Counted from the stretch's first letter, positions 1 through 7,157 are shown. The stretch is 14,091 nt of DNA from an uncultured Gammaproteobacteria bacterium (GCA_938003715.1 CALKYK010000483.1:1-14091); one strand, 5' to 3'. The notes: generated by a model from the sequence alone, not told the origin. Numbers and translations: made by a program.

Positions 1-78
1 CCGGTGCTGACCTCCCTGCTGGTGGAGCGGCTGGGCGTGCAGGCGCCGATGCTGGCGCGCTATCTCGCGATGGAGTAG
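1..78 (+). CDS. C-terminal end of an unidentified protein (partial)
   Basis: Frame 1 is open from the window edge to a TAG at 76-78 and encodes 25 residues ending in LARYLAME. It is only the tail of a gene that begins outside the window. The codons are GC-rich and the stop lies 7 bp from the stop of the convergent protease gene, which fits a normal tail-to-tail gene pair. The visible residues are too few to identify a family, and I assign no function. Confidence 0.55.
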   Translation, partial: PVLTSLLVERLGVQAPMLARYLAME

Positions 79-85
79 CCGCGGG

Positions 86-2077
86 TTACGGCGCGGGCTT
101 CTGCCGCCTCGCCCGCAGTCCGGCCAAGAGCGCCAGCACCAGCAGGCTCATCGAGCCGCCGCCGCTTTCCTCGCTGCCACCGCCCCCACCACCACCGCCG
201 CCGGACGCATCGTTCACCGTCACGTTGCCGGTGGCGCTGTTGTTGTTCGTGTTCGAATCGGTATCGTCGGACGACAGCGTGAGCGTGTAGCCCTTCTGTC
301 CCAGCGACGTGCCGGAGAAGTCGATGTCGAGCGTCGACGAGGACTGCGCGGCAAAGCTTGCCGCGGTGCAGTCGATTTGCTGGCCCGTGATCGAGCAGCT
401 GCCGGCGCTCCAGGTCGCGGCGGTAACGCTCAGGCCGTCGTTCAGGTTGATCGTGGCGCGTACGTTCGTCGCGCTCATCGACGACAGGTTCTCGATCGTC
501 GCGCGCAGGCTCGATGCCTGGTTCACGGTCACTGTCGAGGACGGCGCCGTTGCGGCCATGTCGACGGCCGGCAGCGCGGTTACCTGCACCGTTTCCTGGT
601 TGTTGCTCGGGTCGTCGTCCACGTCGGCAGACACCGTGGCGACGAAGGTGCCGGTCTGCGTGTCGTTGGCGATCGTCGACAGCGTGACGGTTCGCGACGT
701 GCCGCCGGTGACGTCACCGAGCGGACAGTTCACGTTGCCGGCGCCGTTCGTGCAGGTCCCGGCCGTCGACGATGCGGAGACGAACGTGAAGTTGGACGGA
801 ATCGTGATGTCCACCTCGACGTTCGTCGCGGTTTCCGAACCGAGGTTCGTCGCATCGAAATTCATCGTCGCGCTGCCGCCGAGCAGCGGCTGCGGCGCCT
901 GCCCCGACAGCTCGATCGTCATGTCCGTCGACGGCAGTGGAAAGATGCACGGAGCCGACTGCACGTCGTCCGACATCTCGGTAATCGAACACTGTGAGAA
1001 CGTGTCGCTGCCGTTGACCATCGGCGCCATCAGGAACGTTTGCGGCTCGGCCTCGCATGCGGACCCGGTCTCCCCGTCGTGCGGTGCGCCGAAGTTGTGG
1101 CCGATTTCGTGTGCCGCGACGAGCGTGTCCGTCGTCGAGCCGTTCGTGCCCTCGGACAGGCCGGCGCCGAAACGCGTGCTGCACAGCGCGCCGGTATAGG
1201 CGATGCCGACCGTCGAGCCGTCGAGGTCCTTGCCGGTGTACAGGTGGGTGAGGCCCTGCAGTGCCTGGTTCGGCGTCAGCTGGCGGTAGTTGCCGAGTTC
1301 GTCCAGCAGGTCGATCGGCGCAGTCGTGTCGGAGAACGGGTCGGCGGGATCGTTGAACACCTCCAGCTCCTCGACGCTGAGCTGCACGCCGAGCTGGTCG
1401 GAAAAGATACCGTCGACGTTGTTGAGCCGGGTCAGGATCGCGGCTTCGGCGCCGGATCCCATCTGGTTCGTGAATTCGTAGTCGCCGATTGCGCCCAGGT
1501 TGAGCTGCACCGATGCGCCCGGTGCGCGTGCGGCGGAATACCCGTTGCCGCCGGCTAGTTTTTCGAACACCTGTGCGCCGTTGCCGAACGGCGCGCCCGC
1601 GTCGCAGGCCATCGTCCCGGGCAGCACGTAGCTGTCCGCGAGGCGGTACATCACCGGTCCGTCGGTGGCGATGCCACTGTCGCCCGGCGCCTCGATCGCG
1701 TACAGCTCGGTTCCGTCGAAGAGCAGGCCGCGCGGATGGCCGTCATAAAAGGTGATGCGCACCCAGCTGCCGTCGATTCCGTCTATCCGACCCTTATATA
1801 AGGAGACCGGCGTACGGCGGGAGGCGTGCGCCCGCGGCGACAGCAGCGCATCGTTCGATTCGAGCTGCAGCGTGTACGAGCGCCCGAGCGCATCGAACTG
1901 AAGCGTTGCAGGCCCGCGCACCGCGAACTTCTGCGCCCCGTCCGCACGGCTGCCGCTCCATTCCATGCGGCTCAGCGGCTCGAAGTGGGTGATGACCATG
2001 CCGGTCGACCCGGCGGCGGCAGCGATCTGGCCGACGCCCAGCAGGATGCCGAGCGCGGCTAAGCGAAATCCTTTCAT
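86..2077 (-). CDS. Secreted metzincin (M12B/reprolysin-like) zinc metalloprotease with GlyGly-CTERM-like tail
   Basis: This encodes an exported zinc protease of 663 residues. The chosen ATG at 2077-2075 follows AGGAG with 6-nt spacing and begins a clear Sec signal peptide (MKGFRLAALG, then a hydrophobic stretch ending in AAAAG). A start 10 codons upstream would bury that signal. Residues about 30-140 look like an M12B-type propeptide. The catalytic motif HEIGHNFGAPHD lies at about residues 323-334, giving zinc ligands H323, H327 and H333 and catalytic E324, and a FLMAPM segment near 348-353 is the likely Met-turn. Two Ig-like CARDB/DUF11-type repeats occupy roughly 385-610. The C-terminus has a run of nine glycines, then SGGGS, a hydrophobic helix and RARR. 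This resembles the GlyGly-CTERM signal processed by rhombosortase on type II-secreted proteins. The protease call is firm; substrate and sorting route are inferred. Confidence 0.9.
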   Translation of the reverse strand: MKGFRLAALGILLGVGQIAAAAGSTGMVITHFEPLSRMEWSGSRADGAQKFAVRGPATLQFDALGRSYTLQLESNDALLSPRAHASRRTPVSLYKGRIDGIDGSWVRITFYDGHPRGLLFDGTELYAIEAPGDSGIATDGPVMYRLADSYVLPGTMACDAGAPFGNGAQVFEKLAGGNGYSAARAPGASVQLNLGAIGDYEFTNQMGSGAEAAILTRLNNVDGIFSDQLGVQLSVEELEVFNDPADPFSDTTAPIDLLDELGNYRQLTPNQALQGLTHLYTGKDLDGSTVGIAYTGALCSTRFGAGLSEGTNGSTTDTLVAAHEIGHNFGAPHDGETGSACEAEPQTFLMAPMVNGSDTFSQCSITEMSDDVQSAPCIFPLPSTDMTIELSGQAPQPLLGGSATMNFDATNLGSETATNVEVDITIPSNFTFVSASSTAGTCTNGAGNVNCPLGDVTGGTSRTVTLSTIANDTQTGTFVATVSADVDDDPSNNQETVQVTALPAVDMAATAPSSTVTVNQASSLRATIENLSSMSATNVRATINLNDGLSVTAATWSAGSCSITGQQIDCTAASFAAQSSSTLDIDFSGTSLGQKGYTLTLSSDDTDSNTNNNSATGNVTVNDASGGGGGGGGGSEESGGGSMSLLVLALLAGLRARRQKPAP
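175..207. repeat. Glycine-codon microsatellite in the protease tail
   Basis: A run of GGN codons on the minus strand (seen as CCN triplets on +) encodes the nine-glycine spacer before the C-terminal sorting-like segment. Glycine linkers in secreted proteins often look like this. The repetition could allow length variation by slippage without a frameshift. Confidence 0.6.
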
Positions 2078-2225
2078 TTGGCGCTCCTGGACAGCGCACC
2101 AGCCCAAGACCGCAGTTAATCAAATCAGCGATTTTGCGGACAGGAAACAGCCGACATTTTGCCGGCCGGGCGGCCGTGCCCGACACTGAAATGTGCGTCA
2201 GTTCACACTTTCGGCGCCGCGGCGC

Positions 2226-2627
2226 TCAGTTCGACCGGTGTCCGCCCAGTACCAGCGCGCAGGCCGGGATGAGGCCGGTTCGCTGCCACTCGGCCCGCTC
2301 GGCCGCGGTCAGCAGGTAGGGCCGTCCCGCATGCGTCACGAGCGCACGTGTGTCGACGACGTTGCCGTCGTCGTCCGTGAGCACGACGGAATCCCCGGTG
2401 ACCGTGGCGGTGCCGACCTTCGGATAGTCGGGATGCGGGTCGACGACGTTGCCCGATGCGTCGACCTCGACGGCGTCGGTGAAGCGGTCCCACTCGAAGC
2501 GGCCGTTGGCGAGTTCGATACTGTCGCCGGCGTACGCGATGCACCCCGGCAGGTAGACGCCGTCTTCGACCTTGCAACCGGCCGCGACGGCAATGACGAG
2601 ACAAAGGGTCGGGATTGCGGCTTTCAC
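2226..2627 (-). CDS. Small putative outer-membrane lipoprotein, function unknown
   Basis: The encoded protein has 133 residues. A GTG start at 2627-2625 is preceded by AGGA with 7-nt spacing. The N-terminus is a type II signal peptide with lipobox VAAGC (residues 14-18), so Cys18 would be lipidated. Lys follows the cysteine, and the absence of Asp at +2 favours the outer membrane. The mature part is acidic and predicted to be soluble. It contains a DDDGN segment and two further cysteines (CIAYAG near residue 29 and PACAL near 122) that could form a disulfide. I do not recognise the family. The gene lies 56 bp downstream of the NYN-domain gene and 148 bp upstream of the protease on the same strand, so co-transcription with the former is possible but not shown. 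Confidence 0.75.
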   Translation of the reverse strand: MKAAIPTLCLVIAVAAGCKVEDGVYLPGCIAYAGDSIELANGRFEWDRFTDAVEVDASGNVVDPHPDYPKVGTATVTGDSVVLTDDDGNVVDTRALVTHAGRPYLLTAAERAEWQRTGLIPACALVLGGHRSN

Positions 2628-2683
2628 GAAGGCGTCCTGGAAGGGCTGTGGAACCGGCAGTATAGCGCCCGAATTACGGCCAG

Positions 2684-3484
2684 TTATGACGACCGGCTCA
2701 CGCTACGGACAATGTAGCCGCCGGAACGTTCGTCGAGCTCGAGCTGCAAAAGCCCGCGGGATTCGGCTTCCTCGAGCAGGTCGCTGAAGGAACTGAAGCC
2801 GTAGTGCGATTCGTCGAACTGCGGGCGGCGGCGTTTCAGCGTCTGCTTGATCATCGAGCCCCACAGGTTGGAACGATCGCCGCGCTCCGAGTACAGCGCC
2901 TCTGTCGTATCGAGAATCTCGTCGATCGCTTCCTGGACCGGATCCGGCTTGGTCTTCTTTTTCTTCTTCGTGCGCTTTCGCTGGCCGCGCTTTTTCTTGG
3001 TGCTTTTCGCCGCCTCGGTCTTGACCAGGTCGTCGTAGAAAATGAATTCATCGCAGTTCGCGATCAGCAGGTCGGACGTCGAGCTCTTGACGCCCACGCC
3101 GATCACCGTCTTCGCGTTCTCGCGCAGCTTGCTGACCAGCGGCGAGAAATCGGAATCGCCGGAGATGATGCCGAACGTGTCGATGTGTTCCTTCGTGTAG
3201 CACAGGTCGAGCGCATCGACGACGAGGCGAATGTCGGCCGAGTTCTTGCCCGAAATCTTGACGTGCGGCACTTCGATCATTTCGAACGCCGCCTCGTGCA
3301 TGACCGGCTTGAACTGCTTGTAGCGGTCCCAGTCGCAGTAGGCTTTCTTCGCGACGATGCTGCCTTTCAACAGCAGCCGCTCGAGAACGAGCTGGATGTC
3401 GAAGCGTGCGTAGTTGGCGTCCCTGACGCCGAGCGCGATGTTTTCGAAATCGCAAAAGAGCGCAAGATTCTTCTGTTCGTTCAT
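2684..3484 (-). CDS. NYN-domain (LabA/DUF88-like) putative RNase with C-terminal OST-HTH/LOTUS domain
   Basis: This is a 266-residue cytoplasmic protein. Residues about 5-155 form a NYN (PIN-like) domain. Acidic residues typical of this nuclease fold are visible: D12 in FCDFENI, D84 in SADIRLVVD, and D110 and D112 in SGDSDF. A strongly basic lysine/arginine-rich linker (about 160-181) follows, then a predicted winged-helix OST-HTH/LOTUS domain (about 183-262) with the characteristic ending GLLQLELDERSGGYIVR. NYN domains are metal-dependent RNases, and the LOTUS domain is thought to bind RNA. The ATG at 3484-3482 follows a purine-rich GGATGGAAGA. The acidic set looks complete, so the protein is probably catalytic. 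The RNA target is unknown and the neighbours give no clear clue. Confidence 0.88.
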   Translation of the reverse strand: MNEQKNLALFCDFENIALGVRDANYARFDIQLVLERLLLKGSIVAKKAYCDWDRYKQFKPVMHEAAFEMIEVPHVKISGKNSADIRLVVDALDLCYTKEHIDTFGIISGDSDFSPLVSKLRENAKTVIGVGVKSSTSDLLIANCDEFIFYDDLVKTEAAKSTKKKRGQRKRTKKKKKTKPDPVQEAIDEILDTTEALYSERGDRSNLWGSMIKQTLKRRRPQFDESHYGFSSFSDLLEEAESRGLLQLELDERSGGYIVRSVSRSS

Positions 3485-3623
3485 TCTTCCATCCGTGCCG
3501 CGCCTGGCGTCCCTGTCGTCCCGGTCATCTGCAATACGCGCATTACATCACATCCGGTGCCGGCCGAGCGGCCCGTTGCGTCGCCGGCGACAGGCGCACC
3601 GGCCGCCGGCGACTCCCGATTCG

Positions 3624-4886
3624 TCAGTGACGCGTCTGCCCGGCCTCTCGACCGAGTTCGTCGGTCGCCGAGTGAATGGCCGCGAGCAGGTCGGCCGGCG
3701 TCTTCCTGACCGGCCCGCCCTCGTCCTCCTCGACCATTTCGGACTGGATGTCCGATGCCCAGGCTTCGAGGATGCGTTTGCGCAGCGGCGCGCTCAATCC
3801 CCGGGCCTCGACCACCTGCTGCGGTGATTCGAACGTGGACCCCGGGTCGATGATCGCCCGCTCCAGGTCGAATGCCGGCTTGCCCTGGATCGGTTTCGCG
3901 GCGCTCGCCGATTCCTCGAGATCGTCGCTGTCCCTGGCGACCACCACGTCGCACGGCGCGCCGGCCAGTACCGGCTCCGCGGTCACCGCGCTGGTGAACC
4001 GCTGCCAGCGGGTCAGGTTTCTCGCGCCCATGACGATGAGGCCGGCCCCGAGCTCGCGTGCCCGCTCGCCGATCACTTTCGCCGGCTCACCGGCGACGAT
4101 CTCGATGTCATCGGCCGCGATGTCGCACTCGCGGGCGAACTCCTCGATCCTGCGGCCGTGCTGGCGCGCAATCTCACGCCAGGTTTCGCCGTGCATCTGC
4201 TGCTGCAGTGCGGGCCCCGCGCCAAGTTCCGGCGCGTAGTTGAGCATCGCGTTCAGCGGCGGCACCTGGTAGGCGTGCACCGGGCGCACGTCGGCCGCGA
4301 GACCGCCGGCCAGATCGCTTGCCAGGCGGTACGTATCGTAATCCGCGGGTGAAATGACGTCCTCGTCGAGCGAAACCGTGCCGATCGCGGTGACGATGGT
4401 GTCTATGTCAGCGGCGCCGTCCTTGACGAACCAGACGTGGGCCGGCGACTGCCGCGCGAGGTCCCAGTCGGTATGCGTTACCAGGCCGGCGACGTAGCTG
4501 TGCTCGCCGGCTTCCTTCATGACGAGGTCCGGCTCGCAGTCGGCGATCTTGCGCAGGATGGCCTCGGTTCGCGGCTGATCCCAGCGAACGTCGATGCTGA
4601 CGTCGCCCACGTCGGGCTTCATCCGCAGCGCCAGCTCCGCGAGCCTGGTGGCACAGCGATCGGTTTCTTCGCGGCGCGCCTTCCTGACGCTGTCGTCGGA
4701 CGCGAACAGCCCCTGATCGAGTGCCGGGTCGTGCGCGACGTGGAAAAGTTCGAGCGTCGAGCCGAAGCGCTCTGCGACGTCAATTGCACGGCGCACGAGC
4801 GTCGACCCGAGCAGTGTCTCGTGGTCGGACAGGTCCGTATTCATTACGACCAGGACCCGTCCGACCCGGGAGTTCTGATGGTTCAT
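3624..4886 (-). CDS. Tandem universal stress protein (UspE-like) with an extra C-terminal module
   Basis: This encodes 420 residues starting at an ATG (4886-4884) just after GGAGG. There are two Usp folds: residues about 10-155 (VLVVMNTDLSD opening strand) and about 163-318. The second has VMGARNLTRW and a terminal strand PCDVVVARD. The usual ATP-binding G-x2-G-x9-G(S/T) motif is degenerate: the second and third glycines are replaced. The protein is therefore probably of the non-nucleotide-binding, UspE-like kind. After a short acidic/alanine linker, residues about 333-400 form a separate module (FDLERAIIDP, SPQQVV, RKRILEAWASDI). From memory it resembles small stand-alone proteins of about 80 residues in proteobacteria. 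The gene starts 45 bp after the stop of the coiled-coil stress-type gene, so the two probably share a transcript. Usp proteins act in the cytoplasm in starvation and general stress survival. Confidence 0.85.
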   Translation of the reverse strand: MNHQNSRVGRVLVVMNTDLSDHETLLGSTLVRRAIDVAERFGSTLELFHVAHDPALDQGLFASDDSVRKARREETDRCATRLAELALRMKPDVGDVSIDVRWDQPRTEAILRKIADCEPDLVMKEAGEHSYVAGLVTHTDWDLARQSPAHVWFVKDGAADIDTIVTAIGTVSLDEDVISPADYDTYRLASDLAGGLAADVRPVHAYQVPPLNAMLNYAPELGAGPALQQQMHGETWREIARQHGRRIEEFARECDIAADDIEIVAGEPAKVIGERARELGAGLIVMGARNLTRWQRFTSAVTAEPVLAGAPCDVVVARDSDDLEESASAAKPIQGKPAFDLERAIIDPGSTFESPQQVVEARGLSAPLRKRILEAWASDIQSEMVEEDEGGPVRKTPADLLAAIHSATDELGREAGQTRH

Positions 4887-4931
4887 ATTGCCTCCGGTGT
4901 CAGTGGTGTCGGGTTTGGTCGGTACTGCAAA

Positions 4932-5222
4932 TCAGGCGAAGCGGCTCTTCGCGCGCTCGACCGAGGCGCTGAGCGACTGCCAGGCGCGCATCGCGCCGAG
5001 CTTCAGGTCGTCGCTGGCACGATCGCCGGCCTTCTTCATTTCGTCCAGCGCGTCGCGCGCAGATTCCTTCTTCTCTCTCAATGCGTCGAGTTCATCGCGA
5101 AACTTCAGTTCGGCATCGGATTTCGCCGCTTTCGCCTTCGCTTCCAGCCGGTCGATCTCGGCCTGCGTCTCATCGAGTTTCGCCTCGATCTTCTCGGCCT
5201 GGATATCGTTTCGGTCCTGCAT
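4932..5222 (-). CDS. Small coiled-coil protein, Sll1863-type stress response family
   Basis: This encodes 96 residues that are almost entirely helical, highly charged and without cysteine. Heptad-like Ile/Leu/Ala spacing runs from about residue 8 to 75, followed by a short C-terminal helix (RAWQSLSASVERAKSRFA). There is no signal peptide or membrane segment. The start at 5222-5220 is chosen because GGAGG lies 4 nt upstream; the in-frame ATG nine codons earlier (5249) would read through that Shine-Dalgarno sequence. The pattern matches small stress-associated coiled-coil proteins related to cyanobacterial Sll1863, whose biochemical role is unclear. It appears to be the first gene of an operon with the downstream Usp gene, which supports a general-stress role. 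Confidence 0.75.
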   Translation of the reverse strand: MQDRNDIQAEKIEAKLDETQAEIDRLEAKAKAAKSDAELKFRDELDALREKKESARDALDEMKKAGDRASDDLKLGAMRAWQSLSASVERAKSRFA

Positions 5223-5257
5223 GCATCCTCCGTTTTGCTGTAAACACATACTTATCC

Positions 5258-5298
5258 ATGCAGGAACGATGCCAGATGCAGGAATGGCGGAACGATGC
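5258..5298. repeat. Short interleaved direct repeats upstream of the stress operon
   Basis: ATGCAGGAA occurs at 5258-5266 and again at 5276-5284, exactly 18 bp apart. GGAACGATGC occurs at 5263-5272 and 5289-5298. Both lie immediately upstream of the coiled-coil/Usp operon and could be activator half-sites or the trace of a small duplication. Confidence 0.45.
5259..5274 (-). promoter_or_regulatory. Possible sigma-54-type (-24/-12) promoter
   Basis: On the minus strand TGGCATCGTTCCTGCA contains GG and GC separated by exactly 10 nt, as in sigma-54 promoters (consensus TGGCACRNNNNTTGCW). It departs from the consensus at the sixth, seventh and twelfth bases. Initiation about 12 nt downstream of the GC would give a leader of about 27 nt before the ATG at 5222. 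The match is partial and no enhancer-binding-protein site is identified. Confidence 0.25.
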
Positions 5299-5336
5299 GG
5301 GCTGCAGCGCGACGGCTCAGCGCCGGATCCACGACA

Positions 5337-5353
5337 TTACAAGCGTTTTGTAA
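5337..5353. repeat. Inverted repeat TTACAA-N5-TTGTAA
   Basis: Perfect 6-bp arms at 5337-5342 and 5348-5353 flank GCGTT. The repeat sits 3 bp past the antiporter stop codon (5357-5359) and about 115 bp upstream of the coiled-coil gene. It is AT-rich, so it is a poor terminator stem and a better candidate for a protein-binding site. Confidence 0.4.
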
Positions 5354-5356
5354 GTC

Positions 5357-6583
5357 TTACTTTTTCGGCCTGAGCGTGGCGCGCAGGATGATCGGCGACA
5401 TCAGCGTCGTGATGATTGCCACGATCACGATTGCCGAGAACAGGTACTCGATCGCCGGCGGCGGCGGATCGGGGTGATCGAACAGCCCGGCGCGAAACGC
5501 GATGTCCGCGATGATGATCTCGACCGCGCCGCGCGCATTGAGCGCCGCGCCAATCGCAAGCGAGTGGCGAGTCGAGAAGCCGGTCGCACGCGCGACCAGG
5601 CCGCCGCCGAGCACCTTGCCGGCTATCGCTGCCGTGAGCAGCAGGAACAGGAACAGCGGCGCTTCAGTGACCGCGTCGAGGTTCAGGTGCATGCCGATCG
5701 AGGCGAAGAAGACGGGCGCGAGGAATCCCATCGTCACCGCCTCGACGCGCACGGTGAGCTTCTCGTGCAGGTCGTCGCCGACGACGTTGCGCGTGAAGAA
5801 CACGCCCGCCGCGAACGCACCGATCAGGAAATGCATCGACAGCATTTCGGCCAGCACGGACAGCGCCAGGCCGAAGATGATCAGCAGGCTGAACTCGGCG
5901 TGCTCGAGATCCCAGGCTCGCACGCGAGCGCCCAGCCACGGCAGCAGGAAGCGGCCAAGGCCCCAGGCGATTGCGAAAAAGAGCAGCACGTTCACGCCGA
6001 TGGTCAGCAGCATGCCGGCGGTCAGCGTGTCGCCGGCGGTGATCAGTGAGGTCAGCACCGCGAGCAGCACCAGGCTCAGGACATCGTCGATCACGGCGGA
6101 GGCGACCACCACCTGGCCGAGCCGGGTCTGCAGCTGCCCCAGGTCCAGCAGTACTTTGACTGCGACCGGTACCGCGGTAATCGCGAGTGCGACACCGATG
6201 AACAGCGCCTGCGCGATTTTCCAGTTCGATTCGGGCAGCCACCACCAGCCGAGCGCGATGCCGAGACCCAGCGGCACCAGCATCGCGACGATCGCGATCG
6301 GCGCACTGCGGCCCGCCGCGCGGGCGAGTTCTCCGGGACGCATCTCGATGCCGGCGAGCAGCATCAGGAAGAAAACGGCGAGGTCGAGCACGGCCTGGAA
6401 CGTTTCGTCGGTGTCCACCGCGGCGAGCACGGACGACGAGTCGGCGAAGTTCGCGAACAGGATGCCGAGCAGCACGCCGCCGAGCAGTTCGCCGACCAGC
6501 GAAGGCTGCTTGAAGCGCACCGCGATCTCGGAACAGGCGCGGGTGACGAGCAGCAGAATCAGCAGGATGTAGAGCAAGTGCAT
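5357..6583 (-). CDS. CPA2-family cation/proton antiporter (KefB/NapA-like membrane domain)
   Basis: This is a 408-residue inner-membrane protein with about 12-13 hydrophobic helices, expected to exchange Na+ or K+ for H+. Family features visible are the paired aspartates D166-D167 in the helix SAVIDDVLSLVLLA, the FFLMLLAGIEM segment (about 71-81), GAFAAGVFF (about 255-263) and NARGAVEI (349-356) near the end. No TrkA-N/RCK or TrkA-C regulatory domain follows, so this is the membrane module alone, at a length normal for such proteins. The ATG at 6583-6581 is preferred because MHLLYILL begins the first helix directly. A TTG 12 codons upstream (6619) would add a polar extension. No strong Shine-Dalgarno sequence precedes either. 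The gene is divergent from the MgtC-like gene, with about 100 bp between starts. Ion specificity cannot be read from the sequence. Confidence 0.9.
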   Translation of the reverse strand: MHLLYILLILLLVTRACSEIAVRFKQPSLVGELLGGVLLGILFANFADSSSVLAAVDTDETFQAVLDLAVFFLMLLAGIEMRPGELARAAGRSAPIAIVAMLVPLGLGIALGWWWLPESNWKIAQALFIGVALAITAVPVAVKVLLDLGQLQTRLGQVVVASAVIDDVLSLVLLAVLTSLITAGDTLTAGMLLTIGVNVLLFFAIAWGLGRFLLPWLGARVRAWDLEHAEFSLLIIFGLALSVLAEMLSMHFLIGAFAAGVFFTRNVVGDDLHEKLTVRVEAVTMGFLAPVFFASIGMHLNLDAVTEAPLFLFLLLTAAIAGKVLGGGLVARATGFSTRHSLAIGAALNARGAVEIIIADIAFRAGLFDHPDPPPPAIEYLFSAIVIVAIITTLMSPIILRATLRPKK

Positions 6584-6641
6584 GCTGCGAGTGTCATTGG
6601 CATATCGATCGGAAGTCAAGGAATCGTCGTCGTGACGCCGA

Positions 6642-6650
6642 TGCTAAACT
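6642..6650 (+). promoter_or_regulatory. Possible extended -10 promoter for the MgtC-like gene
   Basis: TGCTAAACT is an extended -10 element (TG-N-TAAACT), with the hexamer at 6645-6650 and the GTG start at 6684. This would give a leader of roughly 27 nt. No good -35 hexamer lies at 17 bp, which is tolerated with an extended -10. The call rests on the motif alone. Confidence 0.3.
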
Positions 6651-6683
6651 GGCCCGGCCCCTGGCCGAACGGTAGACATCGAC

Positions 6684-7133
6684 GTGGAACTGGACATCGA
6701 ATGGCCCCAGATCTGGTTCAACCTGATCCAGCTCGGTATCGCCTACATTCTTTCCCTGCCGGTCGCCTGGGACCGCGAAGCGTCGAGCCGCGGCGCGGGA
6801 CTGCGCACGTTTCCGCTGGTGGCGGTTGCCGCCTGCGGCTACACGCTGGTCGGCGTATCGGTGCTCGATTCGACGGAGGCCGAATCCCGCGTCATCCAGG
6901 GCCTGATCACCGGCATCGGCTTCATCGGCGGCGGCGCGATCCTGAAGAACAAGAGCACCGTCTCCGGTACGGCGACGGCGGCCAGCATCTGGAACACCGG
7001 ATTGATCGGCGTCGCGGTCGCGTTCCATCGCTACGAGGTGGCGATCCTGATGAGCGCGATCAATTTCCTCACCCTGCGCTACGTCAGGAACCTGAAGTCG
7101 AAGGTCGAGAAGGACAAGGAGAGCGATGGTTGA
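6684..7133 (+). CDS. MgtC/SapB-family membrane protein (short form)
   Basis: This encodes 149 residues from a GTG start. The MgtC/SapB membrane domain is recognisable by WDREASSRGAGLRTFPLV (about residues 29-46, matching the ERE...aGLRTh.LV family signature) and GFIGGGAILK (79-88), followed by STVSGTATAASIW. About four to five hydrophobic helices span residues 12-135, and the protein ends in a basic, lysine-rich cytoplasmic tail. The C-terminal ACT-like domain of full-length MgtC (about 225 residues) is absent, as in many SapB-type members. The family is tied to low-magnesium survival, acid tolerance and modulation of the F-type ATPase, but the role of the short forms is less clear. It lies convergent to the YqaA-like gene with 12 bp between stop codons, and divergent from the antiporter. 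An ion-stress pairing with the antiporter is plausible. Confidence 0.88.
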   Translation: MELDIEWPQIWFNLIQLGIAYILSLPVAWDREASSRGAGLRTFPLVAVAACGYTLVGVSVLDSTEAESRVIQGLITGIGFIGGGAILKNKSTVSGTATAASIWNTGLIGVAVAFHRYEVAILMSAINFLTLRYVRNLKSKVEKDKESDG

Positions 7134-7134
7134 T

Positions 7135-7157
7135 GCCGGCCCGGTTCACCGGGCGGC
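7135..7157. terminator. Hairpin between convergent genes, possible bidirectional terminator
   Basis: GCCGGCCCGGT (7135-7145) pairs with ACCGGGCGGC (7148-7157) with a single bulged G. In practice the loop would open to TTCA. It lies between the stop of the MgtC-like gene (7131-7133) and across the stop of the YqaA-like gene (7146-7148). The stem is GC-rich but has no T-run on either side, so intrinsic termination is uncertain. Confidence 0.4.

Noticed and set aside
2213..2228. GCGCCGCGGCGC palindrome after the small lipoprotein gene as a terminator
   Set aside because: The palindrome leaves almost no loop, overlaps the stop region and lacks a T-run; such GC palindromes are common in this base composition.
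3485..3623. GC-rich stretch with the palindrome GTCGCCGGCGAC between the Usp and NYN genes
   Set aside because: I see no promoter pair, T-run or further symmetry; the palindrome is compatible with background GC content.
2804..3709. + strand open frame of about 301 codons opposite the NYN gene
   Set aside because: No family features, and arginine-rich composition typical of antisense reading; the minus strand carries the recognisable NYN/LOTUS protein.
5502..6572. Long + strand open frame (about 356 codons) opposite the antiporter gene
   Set aside because: Its translation is serine/arginine/alanine-rich without domains or membrane pattern, and the opposite strand encodes a clear CPA2 antiporter. 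High GC produces such antisense open frames.
6584..6619. TTGACT at 6619-6614 on the minus strand as a -35 box for the antiporter
   Set aside because: The hexamer 17 bp downstream is TGACAC, a poor -10, and transcription would start almost at the ATG; a leaderless mRNA cannot be supported.
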